From Sulfurovum sp. (GTDB taxonomy: Bacteria; Campylobacterota; Campylobacteria; Campylobacterales; Sulfurovaceae), in the NCBI GenBank assembly GCA_015661535.1, contig DQVY01000040.1, forward strand, positions 1 through 26,087: a stretch of 26,087 bases of DNA, written 5' to 3'. Below, one piece after another: positions 7,976 to 15,188 of this stretch. The translations under genes and the position numbers were made by a program. How positions within the stretch are numbered: position 1 is the first letter of the stretch; every line of letters begins with the position of its first letter. A model generated the notes under the pieces. It saw only the letters and a list, made by a program, of their open reading frames with translations. It was not told the origin of the DNA and did not search any database.

Positions 7976-8628
7976 TAGTGATTGATCCCCCATACTGAGA
8001 TATGTATATCTGCATTAATATCTGATGAGTTTTCATCAAGACTTAACTCTGTTTTGAAAATATCTGTTACCAGTACATTCTGCTCAAGTTCATTCATAAA
8101 TTTTACAATAGTTTTAAACTCACCGTCACAGCCAACTACTATTTCCAGGACATGCCCAAAACTACCATTAGTGTCAACATACTGACTTTCAATATACTCA
8201 ATATCAACATTATGTACTTCCGCTTTATGTGTAATTGAATTCAAAAACTTAGACCAGCTTTTTTGATTAAAAAGCATATCAGAGAGTTTTTCCAGGTTAG
8301 AGTCAATAAATGCGATATTATTGTTTAATTTAACAATTTGTTGCTTTTTCCTGACAATATCGTTATCAAACTTTTTAATATAATATTCACGATCTCCACC
8401 CACAGTAATTGAATTCAAATAGGTATTGTTATCTACTATACTTTTTTGAATACTTGTTTTTTTTCTTTCACTTTTATTATACAGATCTTCTGTATACGGT
8501 AAAAGATAGGCATAGGCAAGATATCCAATAATACCTGCAACACCCAGAATAAGCAACCACTTTTCACTCTCTTTTTTTGGTGCAAAATAAACGTCTAGTT
8601 CTTCTAATTTATCTTCTAGTAATTTCAT
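7975..8628 (-). CDS. mshJ: MshJ/PilO-like bitopic inner-membrane protein
   Basis: A 217-residue protein with a short cytoplasmic N-terminus, one transmembrane helix (about 24-45), a charged coiled-coil stretch (about 46-115, many Lys/Asp/Asn heptads) and a C-terminal alpha/beta domain (VDIEYIESQYVD...FGHVLEIVVGCDGEF). This is the architecture of PilO/GspM-type alignment-subcomplex proteins. The LEIVVGCDGEF strand followed by the IVKFMNELEQ helix is the PilO-like signature. Start and mshI stop share the 4-nt ATGA overlap, so it is translated together with mshI, its presumed partner. Confidence 0.68.
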   Translation of the reverse strand: MKLLEDKLEELDVYFAPKKESEKWLLILGVAGIIGYLAYAYLLPYTEDLYNKSERKKTSIQKSIVDNNTYLNSITVGGDREYYIKKFDNDIVRKKQQIVKLNNNIAFIDSNLEKLSDMLFNQKSWSKFLNSITHKAEVHNVDIEYIESQYVDTNGSFGHVLEIVVGCDGEFKTIVKFMNELEQNVLVTDIFKTELSLDENSSDINADIHISVWGINH

Positions 8629-10157
8629 TTTAATTCAACCTTTAACAGACCTTTATAGTAGTTTTCAGCTGGGTCTTTTTCAATTCGTTCAATATCCATC
8701 CCCTCAAGTTCATCAAAATGAGTTTCCGATATATGCTTGATCAACTCTGTCATTTTTCTGTCATCCGTACTTAATAAAGACAAGAAAATCGTGTCTCCCT
8801 CTGTTACTATCTTATTCACCTGTACTTCATATTTATCCAATTCTTCGGCAATGGTATGAAACATACCTGATTTTAGACGGTAATTCACTTTTTTATCATA
8901 AATCGAAGTGAGTGTTTTTGTTTTAGCACTATAAATACCAGATAATCTTTTGATATCTTTGTCTAAACCACTGATAATACTTTTCTTTTCACCAATAATT
9001 TTTTTATACTTATTGGATTCTTTTGTTAACTTGTTGTTCTCTATGGTCAGTGCATAAATTTTTGCATCATTGACATAAGACCCAACCAAGTAGACCAAAG
9101 GATATGCCAAACTCAAAGAAATGGCAGCAAAGGTAGAAATAATAAATTGACCACTTGCTCTGTTAACAAATGCTGGAGCACGTGGGTACATGGTTATATT
9201 CACATAAGCCGAGTCATCTTCAAGATATTCAAATGATGCCAAAAGCATCAAATACTGTAACTGGTCTGTATACCACTCTTCATTGCTTACATTGTAATTA
9301 AAGTTAAAATCTGTTGAGTTTAAACCAAGATAATTTTGACTGTAATCATCTAACCCGATGATTGGTCCTCTTTCACTTCCTATAAACATCTGATCAATAG
9401 TATCTAGATTGAAGGCTCTCTTTACATAAATAATAATATCATTGATGGTAATAAAGACTTCTGCAAAAATTTTCATAAAGTTTTGCTGGTAGTCATTATT
9501 GGTCGTTTTCAGTCCTTCAGATTCCAAGATCGTATAAAACTCTTTTTCATCAACTTTCTCACCTACTGCTTCACAGTACTTATCATAAATTTGTTCTAAT
9601 GAAAAGTCTATGGATTTAGAATAAAGATATTCTCCATTTCTATATATTGTAACAAAAGCATCATTTTGTGTAAAATAGACAAAACAATGCGCATTCTTAT
9701 CTTCTAATATCTCTTTGGTATAAAGTGCTTTGTAGAGTAAAGGTGCAGGAACGATGAGATCCACATATTTTGTTTCTTTTTTGATAGGAAGATACAATGT
9801 ATCCAACCGTTCAGGTTCAGCAACAAAAATATGATAGGTTCGCTCTTCCTCCTCACTCTCAATCTCCATAGAAGAGATGATATAAGAATTTGCTTGATCA
9901 AGACCTATTTCTTCATAAGCCTTAATTTCGATAATATCTTCTATATCTTCTTCGGGGATACTTCTACTTATCTGTACCGTGGCCATGATAAGATCTTTGT
10001 TATTCAAATAAGAAGTAACAAAATTTGAAGTATTGTAAGTGAGTTTTTTTAAGGGCTTAAATGTGTCATCTTTAAAGATGTAGCTCTTATCCGCATATGT
10101 GTTCAGTGTAACAACATTTTTTACTGTCGATTGTGACGAACTTTTTTTCAAAAACAT
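8625..10157 (-). CDS. mshI: MshI-like protein: PilM-like cytoplasmic domain joined to a PilN-like membrane segment
   Basis: First gene of the pilus operon, 510 residues. Residues 1 to about 330 form a soluble domain reading like a degenerate actin-like PilM fold: repeated beta strands, FVYFTQNDAFVTIYRNGEYLYSKSI, then a helix-rich part. One transmembrane helix follows at about 337-360 (ISTFAAISLSLAYPLVYLVG), then a coiled coil (about 365-430) and a C-terminal ferredoxin-like segment (VNKIVTEGDTIFLSLLSTDD, MTELIKHI), as in PilN. One polypeptide may therefore do the work of PilM and PilN. AGGAAG lies 6 nt before the ATG, with a TATAAT box just upstream. Operon position supports MshI; the sequence is divergent, so domain assignment is inference. 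Confidence 0.65.
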   Translation of the reverse strand: MFLKKSSSQSTVKNVVTLNTYADKSYIFKDDTFKPLKKLTYNTSNFVTSYLNNKDLIMATVQISRSIPEEDIEDIIEIKAYEEIGLDQANSYIISSMEIESEEEERTYHIFVAEPERLDTLYLPIKKETKYVDLIVPAPLLYKALYTKEILEDKNAHCFVYFTQNDAFVTIYRNGEYLYSKSIDFSLEQIYDKYCEAVGEKVDEKEFYTILESEGLKTTNNDYQQNFMKIFAEVFITINDIIIYVKRAFNLDTIDQMFIGSERGPIIGLDDYSQNYLGLNSTDFNFNYNVSNEEWYTDQLQYLMLLASFEYLEDDSAYVNITMYPRAPAFVNRASGQFIISTFAAISLSLAYPLVYLVGSYVNDAKIYALTIENNKLTKESNKYKKIIGEKKSIISGLDKDIKRLSGIYSAKTKTLTSIYDKKVNYRLKSGMFHTIAEELDKYEVQVNKIVTEGDTIFLSLLSTDDRKMTELIKHISETHFDELEGMDIERIEKDPAENYYKGLLKVELK

Positions 10158-10182
10158 TCTAGACTTCCTTGTTTGTTGAACA

Positions 10183-10188
10183 ATTATA
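10183..10188 (-). promoter_or_regulatory. -10 box of the MSHA-type pilus operon
   Basis: A perfect TATAAT on the minus strand, 25 nt upstream of the mshI ATG, would place transcription start near 10176 and give a leader of about 20 nt containing AGGAAG. No clear -35, but the upstream sequence is T-rich. The 189-nt region 10158-10346 between era and mshI contains nothing else that I recognise. Confidence 0.5.
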
Positions 10189-10346
10189 TATGTTATAATA
10201 TTAAAACTATCTTACAAAATGTAAAACTTTAGTAAAACTATAACTTTTCTTAATTATTCTTCTTTATTTTAATCTAAAAATCCCTGACTGTAGGCAAGTA
10301 TAGAGATCTTTAACAATATATATTCACTGTGATTTAACTTCAATAT

Positions 10347-11270
10347 TTAGACAATATAACCAAACTCTTCAAGGCTGTCCCTGTTTTTACTCCATCCTTT
10401 CTTCACCGAAACATGTAAGTCCAAAAATATCTTTTTACCTGAGAAAATTTCCATTTGTTCCCGTGCTAGTTTCCCTACACGTTTGATACCTACACCTTTC
10501 TGCCCTACGATCATCCCTTTTTGGGTCTCTTTCTCAACAACGATCGTTGCGTAGACTTTATCCAAGGTATCACTTTCATCTATCTTTTCAATGGTAACAT
10601 CACTCTCATAAGGTATTTCATCACTTAAGTTTTCAAAGATGGACTCTCGTATAAGTTCTTTATAGATATCACGTATATTGTCTGTCGTCAGGATCTCTGT
10701 ATCAAACAAAAATGGTGACTGAGGCAAATATTTTGATATTTCGTCTAAGAGTTGACGTTTTCCTATTTTTTTATTGACAGAAAAAGGAATGATCGCTTCA
10801 AATTTATCTTGGTACTTTTGATACTCTCCGAGTTTCTTTAAAATATCACCCTGTTTGACATGATCCATTTTGGTAAGTAATACAATATGTTTTGTCCCCT
10901 TACGTTCAGACATTTTTAAAAACTTTTCATACTCCGTAAGTTTGTCTGTAATGGGTGCAAGGAATACGATCAAATCTGCATCACCTATAGCTTTCAGTAC
11001 CTCATCCATCATAAACTTGTTCAGCAGCTTCTCTTTTTCATGTATACCTGGTGTATCGACAAAAATAATTTGAGACTCTTTTCCATACATATCTTCATGC
11101 ATCACAATAATATTCATACGTTTACGTGTAGCCTGTGCCTTTTTGGAAACCATCGCAAGCTTTTCACCTACCACATGATTCAGCAGGGTACTTTTCCCTG
11201 CATTAGGACGCCCTACTACTGCTACAAAACCCGCTTTTGTATCTATTTCATCTTTTTCATGTTCAAACAT
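10347..11270 (-). CDS. era: GTPase Era (30S ribosome assembly)
   Basis: Era binds the 3' end of 16S rRNA and helps mature the 30S subunit. The 307-residue protein has the GTPase motifs G1 GRPNAGKS (20-27), G3 DTPG (72-75) and G4 TKMD (133-136; TKMD is an accepted NKxD variant), followed by a C-terminal KH domain with the GMIVGQKGVGIKRVG signature and the terminal DLHVSVKKGW segment. Length is normal for the family. The ribosome-binding site is weak (AGAAA) and the gene starts 33 nt after hslU, so translation probably depends on the shared rplI-hslV-hslU-era transcript. No convincing terminator follows before the mshI promoter. Confidence 0.96.
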   Translation of the reverse strand: MFEHEKDEIDTKAGFVAVVGRPNAGKSTLLNHVVGEKLAMVSKKAQATRKRMNIIVMHEDMYGKESQIIFVDTPGIHEKEKLLNKFMMDEVLKAIGDADLIVFLAPITDKLTEYEKFLKMSERKGTKHIVLLTKMDHVKQGDILKKLGEYQKYQDKFEAIIPFSVNKKIGKRQLLDEISKYLPQSPFLFDTEILTTDNIRDIYKELIRESIFENLSDEIPYESDVTIEKIDESDTLDKVYATIVVEKETQKGMIVGQKGVGIKRVGKLAREQMEIFSGKKIFLDLHVSVKKGWSKNRDSLEEFGYIV

Positions 11271-11303
11271 ATTTATTTCTACTTTTTCATTTTGTCAGTT
11301 AAA

Positions 11304-12629
11304 CTACAGTATGTAGCGCGTTGTATCTTCATCTTCTACTACCGAACCTATTTTATCTTTCACCAAGGCTTCATCAACAACTATGGTTTCACCATGATGT
11401 TCATCCGCAGAGAAGCTGATCTCTTCAAGTATCTTTTCCATGACTGTATGTAAACGTCTCGCACCGATATCCTCTGTCTTTTCATTGGCCTGTAAAGAAT
11501 AACTCGCAATCGCTCTAAGTGCATCTTCATTAAATACCAATGTAACACCTTCTACCGCTAAGAGTGCTTCATATTGTTTGATCAATGAATTGTTTGGCTC
11601 AGTCAAAATACGATAGAGTGTCTCTTCGTCCAAACTGTCAAGTTCTACACGTAAAGGAAAACGCCCTTGCAGTTCCGGCATTAGATCACTTGGCTTGGAG
11701 ACGTGAAAGGCACCTGCTGCAATAAACAAAATGTGGTCTGTTTTCACCATACCCAATTTAGTATGTACAGAAGACCCTTCTACAATAGGCAATAGGTCTC
11801 TTTGTACACCTTCTTTGCTTGGATCCTGTCTGCCTTGCGAGTTTTCAGAAACGGCCACTTTATCTATCTCATCTAAAAAGACGATCCCGCCTTTTTCTAC
11901 TTTTTCAAGTGCCAAAGCTTTCAATGCTTCTTCATCAAGTAACTCCTCACTTGCTTCAGCTTCAAGGATCTTTTTGGCATCTTTTACAGAGACTTCTTTC
12001 TCTGGTCCTTTTTTCCCACCGCCCAATACCTTGACAATACTCTCCTGCACCTGTATCATTTGTGGAGGCAAGCCCTCTTCTGGAAGCTGTGCATTGTTTG
12101 GCATGGTGACTTTGATCTTTAAGTGATCCAGTTCACCTTTGTAAAACTTCTCCTGCATACGAGAAAAAGAGGCATCGTATTCGGCTTTTTTTTGTTCACT
12201 TGCACCAGCAGGCAAAGGAGGAAGCAGTTTTTCTATGATCTTATTCTCTATATAGTTTTCGATCTTCTCTTTGTTCTTCTCATTTTCACTTTCACGTACA
12301 ATGCCCATAGAGGTAGCGGCCAAGTCACGTATCATGGACTCTACATCCCGGCCTACAAATCCCACCTCTGTATATTTACTTGCTTCTACTTTAATAAAAG
12401 GAAGGTTCATCATCTTTGCCAATCGTCTGGCTATTTCTGTTTTCCCTACACCTGTACTTCCGATCATCAAGATATTCTTTGGTGTCACATCTTGCTGCAT
12501 CTCTTCATTTAGCTGCATACGTCTGTAACGGTTACGCAAAGCCACCGCAATCGTTTTTTTAGCATCATCTTGTCCGATGACATATTTATCGAGATAGGTC
12601 ACTATCTCTTTGGGTGTTAAATTATCCAT
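11304..12629 (-). CDS. hslU: HslU, ATPase subunit of the HslUV protease
   Basis: HslU is the AAA+ unfoldase that feeds substrates into the HslV peptidase chamber. Features seen: N-terminal LTPKEIVTYLDKYVIGQDDAKK, Walker A GSTGVGKT, Walker B IVFLDEIDK, a long intermediate (I) domain rich in Lys/Glu, sensor-2 region ARRLHTVMEKILEEISF, and the C-terminal RYIL tail that inserts into HslV. The start at 12629 gives 441 residues and has GAGGA 5 nt upstream. The ATG at 12635 overlaps that ribosome-binding site and is less likely. It lies 9 nt after the hslV stop, in an rplI-hslV-hslU-era operon. Confidence 0.96.
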   Translation of the reverse strand: MDNLTPKEIVTYLDKYVIGQDDAKKTIAVALRNRYRRMQLNEEMQQDVTPKNILMIGSTGVGKTEIARRLAKMMNLPFIKVEASKYTEVGFVGRDVESMIRDLAATSMGIVRESENEKNKEKIENYIENKIIEKLLPPLPAGASEQKKAEYDASFSRMQEKFYKGELDHLKIKVTMPNNAQLPEEGLPPQMIQVQESIVKVLGGGKKGPEKEVSVKDAKKILEAEASEELLDEEALKALALEKVEKGGIVFLDEIDKVAVSENSQGRQDPSKEGVQRDLLPIVEGSSVHTKLGMVKTDHILFIAAGAFHVSKPSDLMPELQGRFPLRVELDSLDEETLYRILTEPNNSLIKQYEALLAVEGVTLVFNEDALRAIASYSLQANEKTEDIGARRLHTVMEKILEEISFSADEHHGETIVVDEALVKDKIGSVVEDEDTTRYIL

Positions 12630-12638
12630 TGACATCCT

Positions 12639-13169
12639 CTAAAGTTCCAATATTTTAATATTTTTGTTGGTATAAATACAGAGATCACCTGCTACTTCAA
12701 GTGATTCCTGTACCAATTCTTTGGGATCAAGGTTGGCATGTTTGTCCAATGCACGTGCAGCAGATATAGCGTAGTTTCCACCAGAACCTATGGCTGCGAT
12801 CTTGCCGTCTTGTGGTTCAACAACATCACCTGTACCTGAAAGTATAAAAATGTGCTCTTGGTTCAAAACGATCATCATCGCTTCGAGCTGTCTCAAATGT
12901 TTGTCTTTACGCCACAACTTTGAAAACCCTATCACGGACTTGAACAGGTCTCCTTTTTTTTCTGCAAGTATACTTTCAAACATATCAAAAAGGTTAAAAG
13001 CATCTGCTGTACTTCCTGCAAAGCCTGCCAATACTTTTCCTTCATGCAAGGTTCGTATTTTGGTAGCATTCCCCTTGAGTACAGTATCACCAAAGGTTAC
13101 CTGCCCATCCCCGCCGATGACCGCTTTCCCCTCACCTTTGTAGCCAAGTATCGTGGTGGCATCAAACAT
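12639..13169 (-). CDS. hslV: HslV, peptidase subunit of the HslUV protease
   Basis: Threonine peptidase of the two-component bacterial proteasome-like protease. The 176-residue protein shows the conserved core GGDGQVTFGDTVLKGNA, FAGSTADAFNLFDMFE and the loop IGSGGNYAISAARAL. It begins MFDATTIL, so the catalytic threonine of the TTI motif is T5 and not T2 as in E. coli. A short leader must be removed to free it, a form also known in Helicobacter and Campylobacter HslV. The start overlaps the rplI stop as TAATG, indicating coupled translation. Confidence 0.95.
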   Translation of the reverse strand: MFDATTILGYKGEGKAVIGGDGQVTFGDTVLKGNATKIRTLHEGKVLAGFAGSTADAFNLFDMFESILAEKKGDLFKSVIGFSKLWRKDKHLRQLEAMMIVLNQEHIFILSGTGDVVEPQDGKIAAIGSGGNYAISAARALDKHANLDPKELVQESLEVAGDLCIYTNKNIKILEL

Positions 13170-13612
13170 TAGACACCCGCTACTTCTACTTTAAGTGCTG
13201 CATGTATCCCATGCCCAAGCTTTGCATCCACTTCATGAATACCCGTAGACTTTAACGCTTTTTTGAGATTGATATGTTTTTTGTCAAGTTCAATATTTAG
13301 TTGTTCTGCAATCGCTTTAGAGATATCTGCATTCCCTACAGATCCTTTTATTCCCACCGGTGCCAAAGGTTTTTCAATCTTTATGGTTGCCGCTTCAAGT
13401 GTAATCTTCTCTGCTTCAAGTCTTGTAAGTTCATCTTTTAACTCTTGGGCCATACGTGCCTGTTCTGCTTTCCAGTTTTCAACGACCTCGGGTGTAGCCA
13501 ATTTCGCCAAGCCCTTACCTATCAGAAAGTTTTGTCCATACCCATCTTTCACTTCTTTGATCTCACCCGCATGTCCAAGTGTTTTAACGTCTTTAATTAG
13601 TAGTACTTTCAT
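13169..13612 (-). CDS. rplI: 50S ribosomal protein bL9
   Basis: Structural protein of the large ribosomal subunit near the L1 stalk. The 147-residue sequence has the N-terminal domain MKVLLIKDVKTLGHAGEIKE with the basic GYGQNFLIGKGLA loop, the long connecting helix (about 45-75, Lys/Glu-rich) and the C-terminal domain ending HGIHAALKVEVAGV. AAGGA is 6 nt before the ATG. It is first in the rplI-hslV-hslU-era operon and divergent from mlaA. Confidence 0.97.
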   Translation of the reverse strand: MKVLLIKDVKTLGHAGEIKEVKDGYGQNFLIGKGLAKLATPEVVENWKAEQARMAQELKDELTRLEAEKITLEAATIKIEKPLAPVGIKGSVGNADISKAIAEQLNIELDKKHINLKKALKSTGIHEVDAKLGHGIHAALKVEVAGV

Positions 13613-13705
13613 TATTAATCCTTATTACTGTATCTTAGGAGAGATTTTAACAGATTTTTACTAGGCATTTGTTAAAATTCCATCTAAAATGCACGAACCA
13701 TACTA

Positions 13706-13711
13706 TATAAT
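13706..13711 (+). promoter_or_regulatory. -10 box upstream of mlaA
   Basis: A perfect TATAAT 31 nt upstream of the chosen mlaA ATG; a start near 13718 would give a leader of about 25 nt including AGGGAGA. No -35 match is visible. It lies inside a possible upstream extension of the mlaA frame, which argues against that longer start. Confidence 0.45.
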
Positions 13712-13742
13712 TAACATGTATATCATCTATAGGGAGATTCTT

Positions 13743-14591
13743 ATGCAACATGTCGCCATTTTTTTCATGCTTATACTTGTTGCTTTCTCAGGATGTAGTC
13801 AAAGTACAACACCTCAACCATCCCCTCAAAAAAATGAACTTTCCCTCATTGAAACCGAGACAGAGAACAATAGTGATGTAGAGAAAATATCTGATACAGA
13901 AGATGAAATAGACGATGATAATGATGGATTTGAAGAAGAATTTAGTACGGAAAAAACAGAAACACATTCTGATCCACTCAGTGGGTATAACAGATCAATG
14001 ACAAACTTTAATGACAAGGTATATACCTATGCACTCAATCCTGTTGCAGAAGCCTATGCCTATGTGATTCCTCAGCCTTTCCGTATAGGCTTGTCCAACT
14101 TCATTAAAAATCTCAATTTCCCGGTCAGGCTGGTAAACAACCTCTTGCAGGGTAAAATGCAAAATGTATCAGATGAGACAGGACGATTCCTGGCTAACTC
14201 AACCATTGGACTACTAGGTGTGATGGACCCGGCGACAAGCTACCTGCATATACCTGCACATGTAGAAGACTTTGGTCAGACTTTAGGATACTATGGCGTA
14301 GGTACGGGCTTTCACATTGTCTTACCCTTCCTTGGTCCATCCAACCTGAGAGACCTTGCAGGTATTTCAGTAGATGCTTATGCCTCTCCACTTATCAATA
14401 TACGTGGTCTGGAACGTTATAAAATTCCAAAAAACTGGGTAGAATCTATGGGAATTGTTGCCATTCACATGATCAACAAAACTTCTCTTAATCTTGGTCA
14501 GTATGAGAGCATAAAAAAAGATGCTCTCGATCTCTATCCATTTTTAAGGGATATTTATGAACAAAAAAGAGTATCTGATATCGCAGAATAA
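13743..14591 (+). CDS. mlaA: MlaA (VacJ) outer-membrane lipoprotein
   Basis: MlaA sits in the outer membrane and moves phospholipids between its outer leaflet and periplasmic MlaC. The start at 13743 gives 282 residues: a lipoprotein signal with lipid-anchoring C18 (AFSGC), a strongly acidic linker (about 31-76), and the MlaA domain from about 77 (DPLSGYNRSMTNFND, NNLLQGK, DPATSYLHIP, EDFGQTLGYYGVGTGFHIVLPFLGPSNLRD). AGGGAGA lies 5 nt upstream. The frame stays open further upstream, but a start there would bury the signal peptide and overlap the -10 box. The acidic linker contains DGFEEEFST, echoed in the RND protein two genes on. First of an mlaA-mlaC-RND operon. Confidence 0.93.
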   Translation: MQHVAIFFMLILVAFSGCSQSTTPQPSPQKNELSLIETETENNSDVEKISDTEDEIDDDNDGFEEEFSTEKTETHSDPLSGYNRSMTNFNDKVYTYALNPVAEAYAYVIPQPFRIGLSNFIKNLNFPVRLVNNLLQGKMQNVSDETGRFLANSTIGLLGVMDPATSYLHIPAHVEDFGQTLGYYGVGTGFHIVLPFLGPSNLRDLAGISVDAYASPLINIRGLERYKIPKNWVESMGIVAIHMINKTSLNLGQYESIKKDALDLYPFLRDIYEQKRVSDIAE

Positions 14592-14620
14592 GCATTAAGA
14601 ACGCCATTAAAAGGAAAAGC

Positions 14621-15184
14621 ATGTTAAAAAAAATCATACTTATATTTTTGCTGACTATCATCAATAGTTATGCCGTACAGGAACAAAACATACAAAAAAC
14701 CATGGACAGTAAAATTAAAAAAGTCTTACAAGTCCTTCAAAATAAAAATTTGTCGCTCAAGCAAAAAGAAAAACAGAGTATACGTATTATGGACAGTGTT
14801 TTTGACTATAAAAAAATGGCACAGATCAGCCTGGGTAGAAAATGGAAAACACTCTCTTCCAAAGAAAAAAGTCAATTTGCCTCTGCCTTTGAAAAGAAAA
14901 TAAAACACTCTTATGTCGATAAATTGAGACTTTACAACAACCAAAGAGTGATTATTAAAAAATTAAAAAAGACAAAGAAAAACAGGATCAGTTTAGAGAG
15001 TACTATTATTGGTAAAAGTGACACTTATGACGTGGTTTACCAGTTTTACAAAAGAGCAAACAAAAATGACTGGTACATTTATGATGTGCGCCTTTCAGGT
15101 GTCAGTATTGTACAAACGTATAGAAAACAATTTTCTGATTTTTTAAAAACAAAATCATTTAAACAGCTTTTAAAATCACTCTAA
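14621..15184 (+). CDS. mlaC: MlaC-family periplasmic phospholipid-binding protein
   Basis: MlaC-type proteins shuttle phospholipids across the periplasm. The 187-residue protein has a signal peptide (MLKKIILIFLLTIINSYA, cleavage about 18/19) and the Tgt2/MlaC hallmarks FDYKKMAQISLGRKWKTLS, a FASAFEKKIKHSYVDKL helix, and a C-terminal WYIYDVRLSGVSIVQTYRKQF segment. Length is slightly under the family norm. It is exceptionally lysine-rich, in contrast to the acidic motifs in its two neighbours. AAGGA lies 5 nt before the ATG. The stop is 4 nt upstream of the RND gene start, so the two are very probably coupled. Confidence 0.9.
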   Translation: MLKKIILIFLLTIINSYAVQEQNIQKTMDSKIKKVLQVLQNKNLSLKQKEKQSIRIMDSVFDYKKMAQISLGRKWKTLSSKEKSQFASAFEKKIKHSYVDKLRLYNNQRVIIKKLKKTKKNRISLESTIIGKSDTYDVVYQFYKRANKNDWYIYDVRLSGVSIVQTYRKQFSDFLKTKSFKQLLKSL

Positions 15185-15188
15185 ATTG

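Noticed and set aside
10261..10346. Terminator for era in the region before mshI
   Set aside because: The best stem near CCCTGACTGTAGG is only three base pairs; no credible hairpin plus T-run was found.
10158..10346. tRNA or small RNA gene in the largest gene-free gap
   Set aside because: The gap is AT-rich with no cloverleaf-like arms or GTTCRA-type T-loop; apart from the mshI -10 box I see nothing.
11040..12512. Long open frames on the plus strand opposite era and hslU
   Set aside because: They lie antisense to strongly conserved genes, have no family sequence and poor ribosome-binding sites; they are by-products of the codon use of the real genes.
12950..12962. T-run in hslV as a phase-variable tract
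   Set aside because: It is short and simply encodes lysines on the minus strand in an uninterrupted conserved gene; no frameshift is visible.
13689..13742. Longer upstream start for mlaA
   Set aside because: It would place 18 residues before the lipoprotein signal, overlaps the TATAAT at 13706-13711, and lacks a ribosome-binding site; the ATG at 13743 has AGGGAGA.
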